Part shown: positions 51,612-59,399 of the stretch, piece after piece
Layout: each line of letters starts with the position of its first letter
Numbering within the stretch: the stretch's first letter is position 1
Source: Micrococcus sp. 2A
GTDB taxonomy: Bacteria; Actinomycetota; Actinomycetes; Actinomycetales; Micrococcaceae
Reading direction: 5' to 3'
Length of the DNA stretch: 64,000 nt
Assembly (NCBI RefSeq): GCF_039519235.1
Contig: NZ_CP154351.1
Span: 1,922,001-1,986,000 of the forward strand
Program-made: the position numbers and the translations under genes
Notes under the pieces: model-generated
What the model saw: only the letters and a program-made list of their open reading frames with translations
What the model was told of the DNA's origin: nothing
Databases searched by the model: none

Positions 51612-52088
51612 ATGGCCACCGATGCCCTGGACCGCGTGAACCGCGCGATCGTGCGCGAGCTGACCCAGGACGGCCGCCTCTCCGTCGCCGCGCTGGCCGA
51701 GCGCGTGCACATCTCCCGCGCGCACTGCTACTCGCGCCTCAACCGGCTGCAGGACGCCGGCGTCATCACCGGATTCACGGTGCGCGTGGACCCCGTCAAG
51801 GTCGGCCTGGGCGCCTCGGCGCACGTCACCCTCAAGCTGCGCCAGCACAACTGGCGCGAGCTGCGCGCCACCCTGCTGGCCATCCCGGAGGTGTGGCACG
51901 TCTCCCTCGTGGGCGGGAACATGGACGTGATCCTGCTGGTGCGCGCCCGGGACAACGCGGACCTGCGCCGGGTCATCTTCGACGAGCTGCAGACCCTGCC
52001 CGGCGTCGTCGACACCCAGACCTACATGATCTTCGACGACCACGCCTCCGGGCAGACGGTCCCCCCGGAGGACCCGGCGGCCGCCTGA
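51612..52088 (+). CDS. Lrp/AsnC-family regulator (BkdR-like)
   Basis: A 158-residue regulator. The N-terminal helix-turn-helix (DRVNRAIVRELTQDGRLSVAA, then ERVHISRAHCYSRLNRLQDAGVI) and the C-terminal RAM effector domain (GASAHVTLKL, VWHVSLVGGNMDVILLVRAR) are complete. GAGGAG lies 5 nt before the ATG. It is divergent from bkdABC, an arrangement known for Lrp-type BkdR activators that respond to branched-chain amino acids. That it controls the bkd operon is inference from position. Confidence 0.9.
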   Translation: MATDALDRVNRAIVRELTQDGRLSVAALAERVHISRAHCYSRLNRLQDAGVITGFTVRVDPVKVGLGASAHVTLKLRQHNWRELRATLLAIPEVWHVSLVGGNMDVILLVRARDNADLRRVIFDELQTLPGVVDTQTYMIFDDHASGQTVPPEDPAAA

Positions 52089-52110
52089 CCCGGGCTCCAG
52101 CGGGACACGT

Positions 52111-53451
52111 TCACGCCCGCGGCCGCACCGCCACGTCGGCCGGTTCGGCGACGGCGCCCGGCCCCGCCGGCAGCACGATGCGGAACACGACGGCGCCCGC
52201 CGCGCACACCGCCGCGAGCGCGCCGACGCCCCACGCGAGGCCGGCCGCCGCGGTGACCAGGGAGACCAGCAGCGGGCCGGCGAGCATGCCGGCGTCGGAC
52301 ATGGACCGCCACAGCCCCAGGAACTGGGGGCGGGCGTTGGCCGGCGAGTAGTCCGCGCCGAGCGTCATGACGATCCCCGAGCCGAACCCGTTGCCGATCC
52401 CCAGCAGCAGCGCGGCCGCCGCGAAGGCGAGCGGGTGCGCGGAGAGGCTCACCGCGAGGAACCCCGCCCCGAGCAGCGCGAGGCAGGGCACCGCGACCGC
52501 GCGTCGGCCGTACCGGTCCATGAGCCGCCCGGACGGGTAGAACAGGAGCAGGTCCGCGGCGCCTGCGAGGCCGAAGGCGAGCGAGGCGGCCGCCGGGTCG
52601 AGGCCGAGGTGGGCGGCCCACAGCGGGATCACCGCGTTGCGCGCCGCGCGGGCCGCCGAGACGGCCATGACGCCGAAGCCCACCGTCAGCAGCACCCCGC
52701 GCTGGGCGCGCGCCACGTCCGCGACGCGCGGGCGGGCTTGCCCGACCCGGGGTGCACCGCCCCCGGCCCCCGCCGCCGTCCCCCGGGCCGCGACGCCGGC
52801 CGTCTCCCCGGGCACCGTCAGCTCGCGGATGCGCAGGCACAGGACCGCGCCGGCCGCCATGGTCGCCGTCGCGGCGGCGAAGGCGCCGGACAGCCCCAGC
52901 CCCGCCTGGGCGGCGGCGCCGAGGAAGGGACCGGAGAACACGCCGATGCGGATGGTCCCCCCGAGCGTGGACATCGCCCGCGCGCGGTGGGTGGCCGGGA
53001 TGGCGACCGCCAGGTAGGCCTGCCGGGCGAGGTTGAACCCCGCCCCCGCGACGCCCACCAGGAGCACGGCCAGCAGGAACAGGGCGAGCCGGCCCGGCTC
53101 GCTCACCCCGCCGCCCGGGACGACGGCGGCCGAGGCGAGGGCCGCCGTCGTGCCCCAGGCCAGGCCCGCCCCGGCGGTGCCGAGCACCGCCGAGACGATC
53201 ATGGTGAGCCGCTCCCCCGCGCGGGCGGCGAGGAGCGAGGCCGGGCCGTTGGCCACGAGCGAGCCGAGGCCCACCAAGACGACGACGGCGGCGGCCTGGG
53301 CCGTGGTGAGGCCGAGGGCGAGCGCCGCGGAGGCGATGGCCGGCGTCATGGCGCCGAGGCCGATCGCGTAGACCACGGACGGCGCGTAGATCTGGAAGGC
53401 CCCCCGCAGGTCGCCGAGGCGGGACCGGGTCGCGGGGGTGGGAGAGCTCAC
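52111..53451 (-). CDS. Major facilitator superfamily transporter
   Basis: A 446-residue 12-helix carrier. The motif A-type loop appears twice in weak form (NGPASLLAARAGERLTMIVS and YPSGRLMDRYGRRAVAVPCL), with FNLARQAYLAVAIPATHRAR between; TLGADYSPANARPQFLGLWR is a proton-dependent efflux-like segment. A long charged loop joins the halves at about residue 210-250. The substrate is unknown. GTG at 53451 is 6 nt after CAGACT. It is divergent from the NCS2 permease gene (57 bp). Confidence 0.82.
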   Translation of the reverse strand: MSSPTPATRSRLGDLRGAFQIYAPSVVYAIGLGAMTPAIASAALALGLTTAQAAAVVVLVGLGSLVANGPASLLAARAGERLTMIVSAVLGTAGAGLAWGTTAALASAAVVPGGGVSEPGRLALFLLAVLLVGVAGAGFNLARQAYLAVAIPATHRARAMSTLGGTIRIGVFSGPFLGAAAQAGLGLSGAFAAATATMAAGAVLCLRIRELTVPGETAGVAARGTAAGAGGGAPRVGQARPRVADVARAQRGVLLTVGFGVMAVSAARAARNAVIPLWAAHLGLDPAAASLAFGLAGAADLLLFYPSGRLMDRYGRRAVAVPCLALLGAGFLAVSLSAHPLAFAAAALLLGIGNGFGSGIVMTLGADYSPANARPQFLGLWRSMSDAGMLAGPLLVSLVTAAAGLAWGVGALAAVCAAGAVVFRIVLPAGPGAVAEPADVAVRPRA

Positions 53452-53508
53452 CGGTCGAGTCTGCCCGCACTGGCGCGCCGCGTCCAGGCCGCTCACTACC
53501 CTGGTGCC

Positions 53509-55005
53509 ATGTCCTCGCGCACCGCCTCCTCCCCCGCCGCCCCGCCCGGGCCCCCACGCCCGCCGGCCCCCGCCTCCGGCCTCGACCGCTTCTTCCGCAT
53601 CTCGGCACGCGGCTCCACCGTCGGCCAGGAGATGCGCGGCGGCCTCGCCACGTTCCTGGCCATGAGCTACATCATCGTGCTCAACCCGCTCGTGCTCTCC
53701 GGCGCGGACGCCCACGGGGACGTGCTCGGCGTGCCGCGCGTGGCCGCCGTGACCGCGCTCGTGGCCGGCGTCGCGACCATCGTGATGGGCGTGTGGGCGC
53801 GGCACCCGTTCGCCCTCGCCGCAGGCCTGGGCATCAACGCGTTCGTGGCCATCACCGTGGCCACCACCCCGGGCATGACGTGGCCGGACGTCATGGGACT
53901 CGTGGTGCTCGCGGGCCTGGTGATGGTGGTGCTCGTGGCCACCGGCTTCCGCACGGCGGTGTTCAACGCGGTGCCGGAGGCGCTGAAGACGGCCATCGTC
54001 GTCGGCATCGGCCTGTTCATCGCCCTGATCGGCCTCGTCAACGCCGGGTTCGTGCGCCGCCTCCCCGACGCTGCGGGCACCACCGTGCCCGTGGGCCTGG
54101 GCACGGGCGGCGAGCTGGCCGGCTGGCCGGTGCTCGTGTTCATCGTGGGCCTGGCGGTCACGGCGATCCTCGTCATCCGCGGGACGCGCGGGGCCATACT
54201 CATCGGCATCGTGGTGGCCACCGTGCTGGCCAACATCCTCGAGGCCGTGTTCCACATCGGCCCCTCCGTGGCCGCGGACGGCACCGTGAACCCGCTCGGC
54301 TGGTCCCTCGTGGCGCCGTCCGTTCCGGACTGGGCGGCCCCGGACCTCTCGCTGCTGGGCCACGTGTCCCTCTTCGGCGCCTTCGACACCCTCGGCGGGC
54401 TCATGGCGTCGCTGCTCGTCTTCGCGATCCTGCTCTCGGTGTTCTTCGACGCGATGGGCACCTCCGTGGGCCTGGCCCGCGAGGCCGGCACCGTGGAGCC
54501 CGACGGCACCATCCCGGACCTCAACCGGGTGCTCATGGTGGACGCCCTCGCGGTGACCGCCGGCGGCGGCGCGTCCGGCTCCGCCAACCAGATCTTCGTG
54601 GAGTCCGGCACCGGCATCGGCGAGGGCGCCCGCACGGGCCTGGCCTCCGTGGTCACGGGCCTGCTGTTCCTGCTGGCCATGTTCCTCACGCCCCTGATCC
54701 ACCTCGTCCCGTTCGAGGCGGTGGCGCCCGCCCTCGTGGTGGTGGGCTTCATGATGTGCGCGCAGGTGACGCGCATCGACTGGTCGGACTGGGGTGCCGC
54801 GCTGCCGGCCTTCCTGACGTTCATCCTCATGCCGTTCACGTACTCGATCGCCAACGGCATCGGCGCCGGCATGATCGCCTACGCGGTCATCCGCGCCGGC
54901 CAGGGCCGCGCCCGTGAGGTGCACCCGCTGCTGTGGCTGGTCGCCGCCGCGTTCGTGGTGTTCTTCGGCATGGGCGTGGTGAGGGGGATCCTCGGCCTGG
55001 CCTGA
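53509..55005 (+). CDS. NCS2 purine permease, AzgA-like
   Basis: A 498-residue carrier with about 12-14 helices. AzgA-type markers are TFLAMSYIIVLNPLVLSGAD, HPFALAAGLGINAFVAITV, VPEALKTAIVVGIGLFIALIG, FFDAMGTSVGLAREAG and GGGASGSANQIFVESGTGIGEGARTG. Homologues import hypoxanthine, guanine or adenine by proton symport. ATG at 53509 is 6 nt after TACCCT, so the mRNA is probably leaderless. A short polar, proline-rich N-terminus precedes helix 1. Confidence 0.9.
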   Translation: MSSRTASSPAAPPGPPRPPAPASGLDRFFRISARGSTVGQEMRGGLATFLAMSYIIVLNPLVLSGADAHGDVLGVPRVAAVTALVAGVATIVMGVWARHPFALAAGLGINAFVAITVATTPGMTWPDVMGLVVLAGLVMVVLVATGFRTAVFNAVPEALKTAIVVGIGLFIALIGLVNAGFVRRLPDAAGTTVPVGLGTGGELAGWPVLVFIVGLAVTAILVIRGTRGAILIGIVVATVLANILEAVFHIGPSVAADGTVNPLGWSLVAPSVPDWAAPDLSLLGHVSLFGAFDTLGGLMASLLVFAILLSVFFDAMGTSVGLAREAGTVEPDGTIPDLNRVLMVDALAVTAGGGASGSANQIFVESGTGIGEGARTGLASVVTGLLFLLAMFLTPLIHLVPFEAVAPALVVVGFMMCAQVTRIDWSDWGAALPAFLTFILMPFTYSIANGIGAGMIAYAVIRAGQGRAREVHPLLWLVAAAFVVFFGMGVVRGILGLA

Positions 55006-55019
55006 CCCCCGGCGGCCGC

Positions 55020-55508
55020 TCAGTGCGGGAGCGCCGCCGGCCGCATCTCCAGGTACGCGGAGATCTCCATGGTGAGCACGTCCTTGCCGTCCTGGTTGCA
55101 CACCCGGGACGCGAACACCACGAGACCCCGTCCCTGCTCCGGCTCGAGCGTCAGCTCGGTCACGACCGCGTCCCCGGTGAGGACGTCCCCGGGCCGAACC
55201 GGGCGCACGAAGCGCAGGCGGTCGATGCCCCGCCCCGCGATCACGTGCCAGTGGTCCGTGCGGGCGAGCACCTGGAGCCGCTGGAGGATCGCCACGGTGT
55301 GGATGCCGCTCGCGATCAGTCCCCCGTAGCGCCCGTGGGTGACGCTGCGCTCCGGGTCCGTGTGGATGAACTGAGGGTCCCACTGGCGGGCGAACGCCAT
55401 GACCTCCTCCTCGGTGACCGGGTACGAGCCCATCGATGACCGCGTCCCCACCGGGAAGTCCTCGGCGTACAGTCCGGCGCCCCGCATCCGTGCCTCGTCG
55501 TCTCGCAT
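55020..55508 (-). CDS. MaoC-family hydratase/dehydratase
   Basis: A 162-residue hot-dog protein. The hydratase-2 elements FARQWDPQFIHTDPERS (catalytic Asp and His) and YGGLIASGIHTVAILQRLQV, then GIDRLRFVRPVRPGDVLTG, are present. It probably hydrates enoyl-CoA esters. It is divergent from the ligase-dehydrogenase operon and shares its control region, so it likely belongs to the same fatty-acid degradation set. AAGGAG lies about 10 nt before the ATG. Confidence 0.86.
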   Translation of the reverse strand: MRDDEARMRGAGLYAEDFPVGTRSSMGSYPVTEEEVMAFARQWDPQFIHTDPERSVTHGRYGGLIASGIHTVAILQRLQVLARTDHWHVIAGRGIDRLRFVRPVRPGDVLTGDAVVTELTLEPEQGRGLVVFASRVCNQDGKDVLTMEISAYLEMRPAALPH

Positions 55509-55583
55509 CTCCGGTCGACTCCTTCTCCTCGCGGCGCAAGGGCTCCGTGCGCCTCGTCCGTCCGATCCGCCTGCGCGTCATCA

Positions 55584-55612
55584 TTGCACATTCGTGCAGA
55601 TCGCCATACAGT
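55584..55612 (+). promoter_or_regulatory. Promoter with an overlapping palindrome (fatty-acid operon)
   Basis: TTGCAC (55584-55589) and TACAGT (55607-55612) have the ideal 17-nt spacing; the start would be about 55619. The -35 is part of TGCAC-ATTC-GTGCA (55585-55598), a 5-bp inverted repeat suitable for a TetR- or GntR-type repressor. The divergent hydratase promoter must lie in the same region. Confidence 0.6.
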
Positions 55613-55686
55613 CGCATAGCATCCCCGGATGAGACGGACATCACACATCTGACCGCCCGCTTCCGCACGCGACCCAGGAGCACCCC

Positions 55687-57243
55687 ATGCCCACCCTGCC
55701 CGGCGTCCTCGCCTCCACCGCCCGCCGCGTCCCGGACCGCCCCGCGCTGCGGTGGGGCGAGTCCTCCCTCACGTACGGGGAGCTGGATCGCACCGTCACC
55801 CGCCTCGCGGCAGAGCTCGCCGACCGCGGCGTCCAGCGGGGGGACCGCGTGGTCCTCGTCGCGGGCAACACCATGGCCTTCGTGGTCGGGATCTACGGCG
55901 CGCTGCGCGCCGGGGCCATCGCCGTTCCCGTCAACCCCCGCTCCGCCGCGCCCGAGCTCCGGCACTTCCTCGCCGACACCGAGTCGTCGATGGTCCTCGT
56001 TGACCCGGCCGCCGGCGACGGCGTCCGCGCACTGCAGGCCGACGACGGCGGGCTGGGGACGGCGACGGCCCTCGGCCTCGGCGAGCTGGACGGGTTCGAC
56101 GACGTGCTCGCCGCGGCGCTGGCCCGCGACGAGTCGACGTTCGAGCGCGAGCTGTCCGAGGACGACGACGCGCTGATCATCTACACCTCGGGCACCACCG
56201 GCCGGCCCAAGGGCGCCCTGTTCGACCACCACCGCGTGCTCTGGGTCGGGCAGAACATCACCATGGGCCTCGGCCTCCGCCTGGACGAGACGATGCTGCA
56301 CGTGGCCCCGCTCTACCACTCCGCGTCCCTCAACCTGCTGCTCTTCAACGGCGTGATGCTGGGCGCCACCCAGGTGCTGATGCCCGCGTTCGCGCCGGAC
56401 GACGTGCTGGAGGCGCTGGAGCGCGAGAAGGTCACGGTGTTCTTCGGCGTCCCCACGATGTTCGCGTCCATGCTGCGCAGCCCGCAGATGGCCGCCCGGG
56501 ACCTCTCCCACCTGCGCCACCTCTTCTACGGAGCCGCCCCGATGCCCGCGAGCACCGCGGAGGCACTCGTCGCCGCCCTCCCGCACGTGGACATCGTCCA
56601 GGCCTGCGGCCAGACGGAGGGCGGTCCCGGCGGCATCCTCCTCACCCACGAGGAGGTCATGGCCCACCCGTCCGCCAGCGGACGCCTGGCCATGCCGAAC
56701 ACGGAGGTGCGCGTCGTCGACGCCGACGGCGAGGACGTGGCCGTCGGCGAGGTGGGCGAGATGATCATGCGCGGCGAGACGATGATGAAGGGCTACTGGC
56801 GCAACCCCGAGGCCACGGCCGCCACCGTGGTCGACGGCTGGGTGCACACCGGCGACCTGACCCGCGTGGACGAGGGCGGCTACCTCACGATCGTCGACCG
56901 CCTCAAGGACCTGATCATCACCGGCGGCCGCAACGTCTACTCGGTGGAGGTGGAGAACGCGCTCGCCGGCTGCCCCGGCGTCGCCGAGCTCGCGATCGTC
57001 GGCCGCGACCACCCGGACTTCGGGGAGAGCATCGTCGCCGTGGTCACCCCCGCGCCGGGGGCCACCGTGACCCTGGAGGACCTCCGCGCGTACGGCGAGA
57101 GCCGGATCGCCCGCTTCAAGCTCCCCCACGACCTCGTGATCGCGGAGATCCCGCGCAACCTGTCCGGGAAGATCCTGAAGCACCGGCTGCGGGCCCAGCT
57201 CGACGGACCCGTCAGATCGGCCGACCCCGCCGCGCAGGCCTGA
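55687..57243 (+). CDS. Acyl-CoA ligase (AMP-binding)
   Basis: A 518-residue adenylate-forming enzyme. Motifs in order are IIYTSGTTGRPKGALFDHHR (P-loop), QACGQTEGGPGG, GWVHTGDLTRVDEGGYLTIV, DRLKDLIITGGRNVYSVEVE and the catalytic lysine in LSGKILKHRLRAQ. It loads a fatty or aromatic acid onto CoA for the enzymes encoded after it. A good AGGAG ribosome site precedes the ATG by 6 nt. The SDR and acyl-CoA dehydrogenase genes follow on the same strand at 87- and 38-bp gaps. Confidence 0.9.
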   Translation: MPTLPGVLASTARRVPDRPALRWGESSLTYGELDRTVTRLAAELADRGVQRGDRVVLVAGNTMAFVVGIYGALRAGAIAVPVNPRSAAPELRHFLADTESSMVLVDPAAGDGVRALQADDGGLGTATALGLGELDGFDDVLAAALARDESTFERELSEDDDALIIYTSGTTGRPKGALFDHHRVLWVGQNITMGLGLRLDETMLHVAPLYHSASLNLLLFNGVMLGATQVLMPAFAPDDVLEALEREKVTVFFGVPTMFASMLRSPQMAARDLSHLRHLFYGAAPMPASTAEALVAALPHVDIVQACGQTEGGPGGILLTHEEVMAHPSASGRLAMPNTEVRVVDADGEDVAVGEVGEMIMRGETMMKGYWRNPEATAATVVDGWVHTGDLTRVDEGGYLTIVDRLKDLIITGGRNVYSVEVENALAGCPGVAELAIVGRDHPDFGESIVAVVTPAPGATVTLEDLRAYGESRIARFKLPHDLVIAEIPRNLSGKILKHRLRAQLDGPVRSADPAAQA

Positions 57244-57330
57244 CCCCCGCCGGCGCCTCCGTCCTCGAGCGGCGCCGCCTCAGCCCGACCCCACCACCCG
57301 TCCCGCGGGACGAGAATCGAGATCACGACC

Positions 57331-58074
57331 ATGCAGATCAAGGACCGCACCTTCATCATCACCGGCGGGGCCTCCGGCCTCGGCGAGGCCACCACGACGG
57401 CGCTGCTCGAGCGCGGCGCCCACGTCGTGGTGGCCGACCTCGCCGGGTCCGCCCCCGAGGGCGCCGTGCTCGTGGAGACCGACGTGACCGACTCGGACCA
57501 GGTGGCCCGCGCGGTCGAGGAGGCGACCCGCCAGCCCGGGCCGCTCTCCGGCGTCGTGAACTGCGCCGGCATCGGCACGCCCGCGAAGGTCCTCTCCCGC
57601 GAGGGGGCGCAGCCGCTCGAGGCCTTCGAGAAGATCATCGCCGTCAACCTCGTGGGCACCTTCAACGTCATCCGCCTGGCCGCCCAGGCCATGGCGGGCA
57701 ACGAGCCGGACGAGGACGGCGGCCGCGGCGTCATCGTCAACACCGCGTCGGTGGCCGCGTTCGAGGGCCAGATCGGCCAGGCCGGCTACTCGGCCTCCAA
57801 GGGCGGCGTCGTGGCCATGACCCTGCCCATCGCGCGCGAGCTGGCAGCGCACGGCATCCGCGTGAACACGATCGCCCCCGGGCTCTTCCTCACGCCCATG
57901 ATGAGCCAGCTGCCGGAGAAGGCGAGGGAGTCCCTGGGCCAGCAGGTCCCGTTCCCCTCACGCCTCGGCGACCCGTCCGAGTACGCCCACCTGGTGACCC
58001 ACCTCGTGGAGAACCAGATGATCAACGGCGAGACCATCCGGCTCGACGGCGCCATCCGCATGGCCGCGCGCTGA
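57331..58074 (+). CDS. SDR-family 3-hydroxyacyl-CoA dehydrogenase (type II-like)
   Basis: A 247-residue short-chain dehydrogenase. The cofactor loop [20 protein letters not shown] and VVADLAG (acidic residue favouring NAD) are N-terminal; the catalytic tyrosine and lysine are in YSASKGG at residues 153-157. The later stretch [20 protein letters not shown] and the C-terminal [17 protein letters not shown] match type II 3-hydroxyacyl-CoA dehydrogenases. It would oxidise the hydroxyacyl-CoA made by the MaoC hydratase. Middle gene of the operon. Confidence 0.9.
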   Translation: MQIKDRTFIITGGASGLGEATTTALLERGAHVVVADLAGSAPEGAVLVETDVTDSDQVARAVEEATRQPGPLSGVVNCAGIGTPAKVLSREGAQPLEAFEKIIAVNLVGTFNVIRLAAQAMAGNEPDEDGGRGVIVNTASVAAFEGQIGQAGYSASKGGVVAMTLPIARELAAHGIRVNTIAPGLFLTPMMSQLPEKARESLGQQVPFPSRLGDPSEYAHLVTHLVENQMINGETIRLDGAIRMAAR

Positions 58075-58112
58075 CCGCCCCACTGAGCCACACCGACACC
58101 GAGGAGACCCCC

Positions 58113-59267
58113 ATGATCCTGGACAGCTACCGTTCCCCCTGGCTCACCGAGGACGCCGAGTCCCTGCTCGAGCTCACCGACGAGTTCATGGCCCGCGAGG
58201 CCGTGCCGAACTTCTCCCGCTGGGCCGAGCAGCACGGCGTGGACCGCGACTTCTGGAGCAAGGCCGGCGAGGCCGGCCTGCTGTGCCCCTCCATCCCCGA
58301 GGAGTACGGGGGCATCGGCGGCACCTTCGCACTAGAGGCCGCCGTCATGACGGGGCAGGCGCGCTGCTTCGACGACGCGTGGGGCTACGGCGTCCACTCC
58401 CCCATCGTGGCGCACTACATCCTGGCCTACGGCACCGAGGAGCAGAAGCAGAAGTGGCTGCCGGGCATGGTCACCGGCGAGCTGGTCGGCGCGGTCGCCA
58501 TGACCGAGCCGGGCACGGGCTCCGACCTGCAGGCCGTGCGCACGCGCGCCGTACGCGACGGCGACGACGACGTGATCAACGGCTCGAAGACGTTCATCTC
58601 GAACGCCACGCACTGTGACCTCCTGGTCATCGTGGCGCGCACGGGCGACCAGCCGGGCGGCCGGGGGCTGTCCCTGATCGTCGCGGAGACCGCCGGGCTC
58701 GAGGGCTTCGAGCGCGGCCGCGTGCTGAACAAGATCGGCCAGCACGGCCAGGACACCCGTGAGCTGTCCTTCTCGGACATGCGGGTGCCCGTGGCCAACC
58801 TCCTGGGCGGGGCCGAGGGCCAGGGCTTCATCCAGCTCATGTCCCAGCTGCCCCAGGAGCGCCTGACGCTGGCCGTCACGGCCGCCGCGGCCTGCGAGGC
58901 CGCGGTGCGCGAGACCATCCGCTACACCAAGGAGCGTCACGCGTTCGGCAGCCCCCTGCTGGGCTTCCAGAACACGCAGTTCGTGCTCGCCGAGTGCGTG
59001 GCGGACACGCTCGCCACGCGCACCCTGGTGGACCAGTGCATCGTGGCGCACGTGGAGGGCAAGCTGACCGCGGCCGACGCCTCGATGGTGAAGTTCTTCG
59101 CCACCGACATGCAGACCACGGTGGTCGACCGCTGCCTGCAGCTGTTCGGCGGCTACGGCTACATGGAGGAGTTCCCGATCGCGCGCGCCTTCACCGCCGC
59201 GCGCGTGCAGAAGATCTACGGCGGCACCAACGAGATCATGAAGATGCTCGTGGCCCGCGCCCTCTGA
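58113..59267 (+). CDS. Acyl-CoA dehydrogenase
   Basis: A 384-residue FAD enzyme making the first double bond in beta-oxidation. The FAD/substrate segments are AMTEPGTGSDLQAVRTRAVR, ERLTLAVTAAAACEAAVRET, KERHAFGSPLLGFQNTQF and LQLFGGYGYMEEFPIARAF; the catalytic glutamate is at about residue 374 in YGGTNEIMKM. Length is normal. It is last in the operon, followed by a strong hairpin. Chain length is not readable from sequence. Confidence 0.94.
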   Translation: MILDSYRSPWLTEDAESLLELTDEFMAREAVPNFSRWAEQHGVDRDFWSKAGEAGLLCPSIPEEYGGIGGTFALEAAVMTGQARCFDDAWGYGVHSPIVAHYILAYGTEEQKQKWLPGMVTGELVGAVAMTEPGTGSDLQAVRTRAVRDGDDDVINGSKTFISNATHCDLLVIVARTGDQPGGRGLSLIVAETAGLEGFERGRVLNKIGQHGQDTRELSFSDMRVPVANLLGGAEGQGFIQLMSQLPQERLTLAVTAAAACEAAVRETIRYTKERHAFGSPLLGFQNTQFVLAECVADTLATRTLVDQCIVAHVEGKLTAADASMVKFFATDMQTTVVDRCLQLFGGYGYMEEFPIARAFTAARVQKIYGGTNEIMKMLVARAL

Positions 59268-59287
59268 GCCGGCGCCCTCACGGGCTT

Positions 59288-59340
59288 CGGGGGCGGGACA
59301 CGCCCGGAAGGCGGAACCTTTCGGGCGTGTCCCGCCCCCG
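59288..59340. terminator. 24-bp hairpin terminator after the fatty-acid operon
   Basis: A 24-bp inverted repeat with a single G-U pair and a 5-nt loop (arms 59288-59311 and 59317-59340), 20 nt after the acyl-CoA dehydrogenase stop. No U-tract. Confidence 0.8.
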
Positions 59341-59399
59341 TTGCGCGTCGAGGCAGCCTGTGCCCTCGCGCGCGACGCTCCTGTGATGGGATGGGGACC

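Noticed and set aside
52111-57183. A 1690-codon minus-strand frame
   Set aside because: Its last part is the MFS gene; the upstream part is antisense to the NCS2 permease and the ligase and is a low-complexity His/Arg/Gly product.
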